DNA from: Rhodospirillaceae bacterium
GTDB taxonomy: Bacteria > Pseudomonadota > Alphaproteobacteria > Rhodospirillales > Casp-alpha2
Length of the DNA stretch: 38,442 nt
Direction: 5' to 3'
Assembly (NCBI GenBank): GCA_018665815.1
Contig: JABJBP010000150.1
Location: forward strand, 1 to 38,442
A model generated the notes under the pieces. That model did no database searches and was not told the origin of the DNA. It was given only the letters and a program-made list of their open reading frames with translations. The translations under genes were made by a program, and so were the position numbers. Below are positions 33,980-38,442 of the stretch, one piece after another; within the stretch, counting starts at the first letter, position 1; the number at the start of each line of letters is the position of its first letter.

Positions 33980-34306
33980 ATGACCCGCTTTGCCATCTTC
34001 GTGACCATCAAGCTAAAACCCGGTTCGGCCGAGGCCTTCAAACCAATCATCTTGGAGAACGCAACGGCAGCCGTTCGCGATGAGGATGAATGCCACCAAT
34101 TCCACGTTCTGCAGTCCGAAGACGACCCAGACACATTTCATTTCTATGAAATCTACACGGAAGCCGCGTCACTGGATGTCCATCGCGAACAGCCGCACTA
34201 CAAAAAGTTCTTCGAGGTCGGAAATGAATACGTCGAGGACCGCACAATCCAGAAAGTCACCGTCCTCAATCCAGGCAATGTCGCCGATACTCTCGGCGCG
34301 GACTAA
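33980..34306 (+). CDS. ABM-domain protein (putative quinol monooxygenase)
   Basis: This 108-residue protein is a single dimeric alpha-beta barrel of the antibiotic biosynthesis monooxygenase type (YgiN/LsrG-like). The landmarks are FAIFVTIKLKPGSAEAFKPIILENA, ECHQFHVLQSEDDPDTFHFYEIYTEAASLDVHREQPHYKKF with the conserved H in EQPHY, and the following helix. Relatives oxidise quinols or handle small reactive aldehydes and need no cofactor. AAGGAG precedes the start with proper spacing. It is co-oriented with the MDR gene and converges on the first MFS gene 23 bases later. Confidence 0.88.
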   Translation: MTRFAIFVTIKLKPGSAEAFKPIILENATAAVRDEDECHQFHVLQSEDDPDTFHFYEIYTEAASLDVHREQPHYKKFFEVGNEYVEDRTIQKVTVLNPGNVADTLGAD

Positions 34307-34329
34307 TACTCCGGCTCGCTCGGCGCCGT

Positions 34330-35550
34330 TTAATCTGTGCGGACTTCCCGAAATTGAACCGCGAACAAAATTACACCCGCCGCTAGTACGCCGGCAGTGA
34401 CCAGCCACGCCGGCGTATAGCTGCCGGTGGCATCGACAGTGGCGCCGAACACGATGGGGCCGATGGTGCCGCCGATGGACGTTGCAAATAAGTTCGATCC
34501 AATCGCCGCGCCGGCCAGTTTCGGCGCCACGGTCTCGGCGCAGATCGTGTGCAACAATGCCGCATAGGCCAGCACCGTGCCGCCCAGCAGCAACGCCAGA
34601 AGGGCCAGATAGATTTCTGGCCATGATGCATCGACAGCGGCGGCTAACGCCATTGCCAGAGCCGCGGTCCCGGCGGTACCGACCATGATGCCCTTGCGTC
34701 GCCCGCCGGTGAAGCGGTCGCTGACGAACGCCCAGAACACCCGGCCCGTAGCGCCCGACACCTGCGCCAAGCCCATGCATAGGGCCGCGAACGGCTGGCT
34801 GGCGCCGGCCACGTCACGCAGGAACAAGGTCAGATAAGTGGAAAAGCTCTGCTGGCCGAAGTTAAAAGTCACACTGGCTAGGTTCATAATGCCCAGGCGG
34901 CGGTTGGTGTAGACGGCACGAAGATCAATAAGCACCGCGCCTAGCCCGCCGCGCACGGCCTTGGGCCGCACTTGGCGACGCCACCAGAACAGGCCAACGA
35001 TAATCGTGAGTGCGGCAGTGATCCACATCACATTGCGCCATGGCATGAACACCACAATCGCGCCGAAAGCCGACGCCACCAGGCCGCCGATAGGCACACC
35101 CATTTGCTTGACCCCCATGGCGGTAGCCCGATGCTCGGGCTTGAACCATTCCAGTACGCCCTTGGCTGTCGCGGGATTGACCAGCGAATACCCAAGCCCC
35201 ATGACCAGCGTTGCCGTGACGGCTGGCGGATAACTGCCCGCACTGGCGAAGATCGCCGCCCCGGCGGCCAGCATGGCCGTCGCTGCCACCAACGACGTGC
35301 CGACGCCCAGCCGATCAACCAACACGCCACCAGGAATTGCGCCAATTGTCAGCCCTAGATAATAGGCCGACATGAGCGAGCCAACCTGGGTTGCATTGAG
35401 CCCAAGTTCGCCACGGATGACCGGCGCCATGGTCATCACCGAGAGATAGCCGATAGTGCCGACCACATGCGCCAGCGTCAGCAAAGTGATCTGGGTCCGC
35501 CAGGGGTTTGCCGTCGCGTCCGTGGACCCTGGACTGATTTCGCTATTCAT
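34330..35550 (-). CDS. MFS transporter (second of a tandem pair)
   Basis: This 406-residue major facilitator has about 12 hydrophobic helices and the loop motif VDRLGVGTSLV after helix 2. GVKQMGVPIGG in helix 5 corresponds to GIKQVGVPLGG in its neighbour, showing that the two arose by duplication. It is a 12-helix solute transporter of unknown substrate, likely for an organic acid or related small molecule. Its ATG overlaps the stop of the upstream MFS gene (ATGA at 35547-35550), so both are made from one message. It ends the operon facing the ABM gene. Confidence 0.88.
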   Translation of the reverse strand: MNSEISPGSTDATANPWRTQITLLTLAHVVGTIGYLSVMTMAPVIRGELGLNATQVGSLMSAYYLGLTIGAIPGGVLVDRLGVGTSLVAATAMLAAGAAIFASAGSYPPAVTATLVMGLGYSLVNPATAKGVLEWFKPEHRATAMGVKQMGVPIGGLVASAFGAIVVFMPWRNVMWITAALTIIVGLFWWRRQVRPKAVRGGLGAVLIDLRAVYTNRRLGIMNLASVTFNFGQQSFSTYLTLFLRDVAGASQPFAALCMGLAQVSGATGRVFWAFVSDRFTGGRRKGIMVGTAGTAALAMALAAAVDASWPEIYLALLALLLGGTVLAYAALLHTICAETVAPKLAGAAIGSNLFATSIGGTIGPIVFGATVDATGSYTPAWLVTAGVLAAGVILFAVQFREVRTD

Positions 35551-36767
35551 TCCCGGGGTGGCCCTTCGCGAAACCAGAACACCAGCATGGCAACACCGAT
35601 GGCGACCAGGGCGGCGGTGACCAGCCAGGCGCTTTCATAGCCGCCCCAATGGTCAACGGCGAAACCGAAGATCACCGGGCCAATCATCCCGCCGACGTGG
35701 ATTGCGGACATGGAATAACCCATCGACGATGCCGCCAACCGGGGCTCGACCATTTCGACCGCGATGGCTTGGCTGACCGGCGCGAATGATGCAATGGTGA
35801 TCCCCAAGGCCAACACAAGGGCCATGCCAAACCATAGTCCCCAGCCAGGCCCCACCAAGGCCATGCCCGCCAAAAACACGACAGCGACACCGCAAATCCA
35901 ATTGTTCAGCACTTTGCGCCGGCCGACGAACTTGTCACTCAATGCCCCCCAGCCGATACGGGCGAAGAAACTGGCGGTCTGCGCAATGCCCATGGCGAGC
36001 CCGGCGATAGGCTGACTGGCCCGTGCCGCCTCGGTGAGGAACAACGTCAGAAACCCAAAGAAATTCGTCTGGCCGATGTTCAATAATCCGTTGGCAAAGG
36101 AAAAACAGTGGTTGTTGCGGCTCCGCAGGACTTCCCCAATATGGGCCATCGGGTTTTTGCGCTCGGCTGGCGGTACCGGCCGATGAAACCGAACAAGATA
36201 CAGGCAGAACAGCCCGTTCATAGCGATCAGCGCGCTGATCCAGAACATGATGGTCTGCCAATGAACAAGGGTCACCAGCGCGCCATTTCCGGCTGCGATG
36301 ATCCCTCCCAGGGGCACACCCACTTGCTTGATCCCCATAGCCATGCCGCGGCGCTTGGATGGGAACCAATCGAAGACACCACGTGCCGTCGATGGATTGT
36401 TCATGGAATAGCCAATACCCATCAAGAACATCGCCGCCAGACAGGCCGCGTAACTACCGACAAGGCTGATCACCACCGCCGATGCCGCCATAATGATATG
36501 GCCTATGAACAACGAACGCCCGACGCCGTAGCGGTCGGTCATGGCGCCGGCGGGCAACGAGCCGATGGCCTGCGCGCCGTAGTACGCGGTCACGAACAGG
36601 CCAAACTGCGTGGCGCTCAGATCCAACTCGGCGCTGATCACCGGGGCCATGGCAAGGACGGAGACAACGTTCGCCGTACCGACCGTGTGCGCGCCGACAA
36701 GGATCGGCAATCTGGTCAACCAGGGATTGGCGCCGGCTCCCTTGGACGGCGGCGCGGCGTCGGTCAT
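35547..36767 (-). CDS. MFS transporter (first of a tandem pair)
   Basis: This paralogue is also 406 residues long with 12 helices, TDRYGVGRSLF after helix 2 and GIKQVGVPLGG in helix 5. The central loop is shorter and basic (HRPVPPAERKNP). Its ATG overlaps the stop of the phosphatase-type gene (36764-36767) and its stop overlaps the next MFS start. Two coupled paralogues can work as a heterodimer or transport substrate and product separately; neither is shown here. Confidence 0.88.
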   Translation of the reverse strand: MTDAAPPSKGAGANPWLTRLPILVGAHTVGTANVVSVLAMAPVISAELDLSATQFGLFVTAYYGAQAIGSLPAGAMTDRYGVGRSLFIGHIIMAASAVVISLVGSYAACLAAMFLMGIGYSMNNPSTARGVFDWFPSKRRGMAMGIKQVGVPLGGIIAAGNGALVTLVHWQTIMFWISALIAMNGLFCLYLVRFHRPVPPAERKNPMAHIGEVLRSRNNHCFSFANGLLNIGQTNFFGFLTLFLTEAARASQPIAGLAMGIAQTASFFARIGWGALSDKFVGRRKVLNNWICGVAVVFLAGMALVGPGWGLWFGMALVLALGITIASFAPVSQAIAVEMVEPRLAASSMGYSMSAIHVGGMIGPVIFGFAVDHWGGYESAWLVTAALVAIGVAMLVFWFREGPPRE

Positions 36768-38029
36768 TCCCGCTCCAGCGGACGGCCATCCATGCCGCCC
36801 GTGGGCAAATCGAAATGGGCAAGAACCGTCGGCGCAATATCAACTGCGGAACTCTCAACGTCACACATTGAACCCGCCGCAAAACCACCGTCTCGGACAA
36901 TCAAAAACGGGCTTTGTTCATAGCGCCCCAAGCCGCCGTGGTCGCCGTGGCCGTCTTTCAAGGTCATGCTGAAGCGGTTGGCAAAAGCGGTACTCAAACC
37001 CGGAATTCCATAAGCGTTTTTGGCATCGCTGTTTTCGGCATCGACGGCGATGGCCAAAGCGCCGCCGGGGCGCTGACCAACGGCGGTTAGGCCGTTACCC
37101 ACATGCACGTTGCCGACGCCATCGACACTTTCCAGCCAAGTGGCGATTTCATCGGCCCGACCGCGATGGTCGGCGTCCAGGTAAATAAATGCGCTGAAGC
37201 CTTGCGACGTCACGACGCAATCGGTCGAGTCGGGACCTGCTTTGAAGCCCGCCTCCATCAGCAACGCATCAAGATCGACGATGCCATCAACCGTTTGATG
37301 GCCGTGATCGGACGCCATAATCAACAAAATATTCTCGCCATCGGCGTTCAACGCGTCGACCGTATCGGCAACGGACTGTGCATTCCTATCAGCCGCAGCC
37401 ATGGCATCCAGATGCGCCGGCGAACCCAACGGAAATGCATGCTGCGAATGGTCCGGCTCACATTGCCATAGCACTGCCAGTGCCGGTTTGCGTTGGCGCA
37501 AGACTTCATCGCAGAACCGTTCGGTCATCGCCGTATCACCAGCGGCGCCATGGGTCGCTTTTAGGCTTTCCGAACCATCAATCGGCGCTAATCCAGGGCC
37601 AAACGATCCGGCACGGTGATAGACATAGCCATACCCATCAGGGTCTTGAAAAAACGCCGCGCCCGGCGAGACGTTTGAAAACACGATGCTGCCGCCGTGA
37701 TCGACCAGCCGCTCGGCCAGTGTCGGCTCACGCAACGTTTTGCCCGTCGCCGCGCGCAATCGGTCGCGAAAATCCGGCGCGCCGACGGAAAGTGGTATCA
37801 AGCCATTGCCCTCATCAAGCGCCACGGCGTTGCCTTCCAGGCCATGGCGCGCCGGCAGGCACCCGGTGGCGATGGACGCCGACGTGGTGCGCGTGGTCGA
37901 CGGGAACACGCCCCGGTGGCGGTTGAATATTCGCGACCTGGCCCCCAGGCGGCAAAGATGGGGCGTCCACTGAGGCCGCACCATATCCGCCCTGAGCCCG
38001 TCACATATGACGAGAACGGCGCGCTTCAT
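36764..38029 (-). CDS. Alkaline phosphatase superfamily hydrolase (phosphodiesterase/phosphonoacetate-hydrolase type)
   Basis: This 421-residue two-metal hydrolase has the nucleotide pyrophosphatase/phosphodiesterase layout. D10 lies in CDGLRAD and the nucleophile threonine T46 in FPSTTRTT. D193 and H197 lie in EPDHSQH, D241 and H242 in SDHGH, and H364 in GHGDHGG. All expected metal ligands are present, so it should be active. Length and spacing of ligands fit phosphonoacetate hydrolase (PhnA) and small phosphodiesterases alike. It has no signal peptide, so it acts in the cytoplasm. It overlaps the first MFS gene by ATGA, which suggests that the transporters bring in its substrate or export its product. 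Confidence 0.85.
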   Translation of the reverse strand: MKRAVLVICDGLRADMVRPQWTPHLCRLGARSRIFNRHRGVFPSTTRTTSASIATGCLPARHGLEGNAVALDEGNGLIPLSVGAPDFRDRLRAATGKTLREPTLAERLVDHGGSIVFSNVSPGAAFFQDPDGYGYVYHRAGSFGPGLAPIDGSESLKATHGAAGDTAMTERFCDEVLRQRKPALAVLWQCEPDHSQHAFPLGSPAHLDAMAAADRNAQSVADTVDALNADGENILLIMASDHGHQTVDGIVDLDALLMEAGFKAGPDSTDCVVTSQGFSAFIYLDADHRGRADEIATWLESVDGVGNVHVGNGLTAVGQRPGGALAIAVDAENSDAKNAYGIPGLSTAFANRFSMTLKDGHGDHGGLGRYEQSPFLIVRDGGFAAGSMCDVESSAVDIAPTVLAHFDLPTGGMDGRPLERE

Positions 38030-38066
38030 TGTTGAATGATCTCCCTGCCCTACGCGGGCTCAGCCA

Positions 38067-38442
38067 TTATGCGTCAAGGCGGACAAGCGCGTCCACTGCA
38101 ACAACGCCTTCACCATCCCGACCGACGCATAGTGGGTTGATCTCTGCCTCCAAAACCACCCGATCCTTGAGGTGTGCCAAATTCGAGACGCAAACAATGG
38201 CTTCAGCCAGCGCGTCCAAATCACCCAACGGCATGTTCCGGTAGCCCCTGATTGGCGCGAGCCCCCGGACCTCATTGATCATGTCGCCAGCGCCTGACCG
38301 ATCCACGGGTGCCGGGCGGACCGCAGCGTCGCCGTATATTTCTGCCAACACGCCACCGATACCCAGGACGACAACCGCGCCGGCTTCGGCGTCGCGGCGA
38401 AATCCGACCAGAACCTCGGCCAGTCCCGTGATCATGGGTTGA
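38067..38442 (-). CDS. ADP-forming acyl-CoA synthetase, C-terminal ATP-grasp part (partial)
   Basis: This is the C-terminal end of a protein whose start lies beyond the window; the frame is open to the edge. GLAEVLVGFRRDAEAGAVVVLGIGGVLAEIYGD matches the ATP-grasp domain of ADP-forming acetyl/acyl-CoA synthetases, and VVLEAEINPLCVGRDG is the typical EINPL metal-binding motif. The family activates acids with CoA while making or using ATP. It reads into the phosphatase-type gene 37 bases downstream, so the genes probably form one operon with the two MFS genes. Confidence 0.85.
   Translation of the reverse strand, partial: QPMITGLAEVLVGFRRDAEAGAVVVLGIGGVLAEIYGDAAVRPAPVDRSGAGDMINEVRGLAPIRGYRNMPLGDLDALAEAIVCVSNLAHLKDRVVLEAEINPLCVGRDGEGVVAVDALVRLDA

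Noticed and set aside
1-38442. CRISPR array, tRNA or rRNA genes, integrase or transposase
   Set aside because: No regularly spaced identical repeats, no cloverleaf or rRNA stretches and no recombinase motifs were seen; the two short tandem repeats are contiguous minisatellites.

Overview
The window is GC-rich, densely coded DNA in which nearly every gene has its closest family relatives, by eye, in Alphaproteobacteria. Pointers are the cold-shock gene, a small charged alphaproteobacterial-type protein, the M81 peptidase beside an oligopeptide importer, and the many CoA-, SDR- and FMN-type catabolic genes. A Rhodospirillales-like, free-living heterotroph is the best guess, but no rRNA or other taxonomic marker is present. 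I found no tRNA, rRNA, CRISPR array, prophage or intact insertion sequence.

Layout. (1) 1-1844: the end of a methylisocitrate-lyase-like gene overlapping a PrpD-type 2-methylcitrate dehydratase (propionate or related C3-acid use). (2) 2418-5131, minus: a two-gene flavoprotein plus iron-sulfur unit resembling soluble succinate dehydrogenase/fumarate reductase, but lacking the fumarate-handling residues. (3) 5297-8092: a remnant of a 2-hydroxychromene-2-carboxylate isomerase ending in a nested palindrome, a cold-shock gene with a good promoter and long leader, two small proteins around an extremely AT-rich block, and a CDP-alcohol phosphatidyltransferase. (4) 8127-11635: a MetX-like acyltransferase/hydrolase, a multiply broken gene for a secreted beta-trefoil plus tectonin-propeller protein, and an unknown secreted protein followed by a strong terminator. 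(5) 11803-17386: an acyl-CoA cluster (class III CoA-transferase, PaaG-like isomerase, two adjacent SDR-fold proteins without the catalytic tyrosine, a CitE-like lyase and a small exported protein), interrupted by a junction where a truncated DUF1538 gene meets the tail of an FAD oxidoreductase. (6) 17521-29609: a diaminopropionate-ammonia-lyase-like PLP enzyme converging on a long minus-strand block: OppD, OppF, the binding protein, OppB and OppC, then a fused full-length ABC transporter and an M81 (MlrC-type) metallopeptidase. (7) 29902-34306: a second catabolic group (carboxymuconolactone-decarboxylase-like protein, beta-hydroxyacid dehydrogenase, FMN 2-hydroxyacid dehydrogenase, RraA-type aldolase, MDR dehydrogenase, ABM monooxygenase). 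(8) 34330-38442, minus: two tandem MFS paralogues, an alkaline-phosphatase-superfamily hydrolase and the end of an ADP-forming acyl-CoA synthetase, apparently one operon.

Reading across the window, this is a nutrient-scavenging region: importers (Opp, MFS) sit beside hydrolases (M81, phosphatase-type) and small-molecule enzymes feeding CoA and 2-oxoacid metabolism. Substrates cannot be named from sequence alone. The most noteworthy signals are the paired tyrosine-less SDRs, the diverged fumarate-reductase-like flavoprotein, the Opp/M81/diaminopropionate-lyase arrangement, and three gene-decay sites. Several start codons were chosen downstream of the longest possible reading frame because a clear ribosome binding site supports the internal start. 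All assignments are by eye, without database searches.
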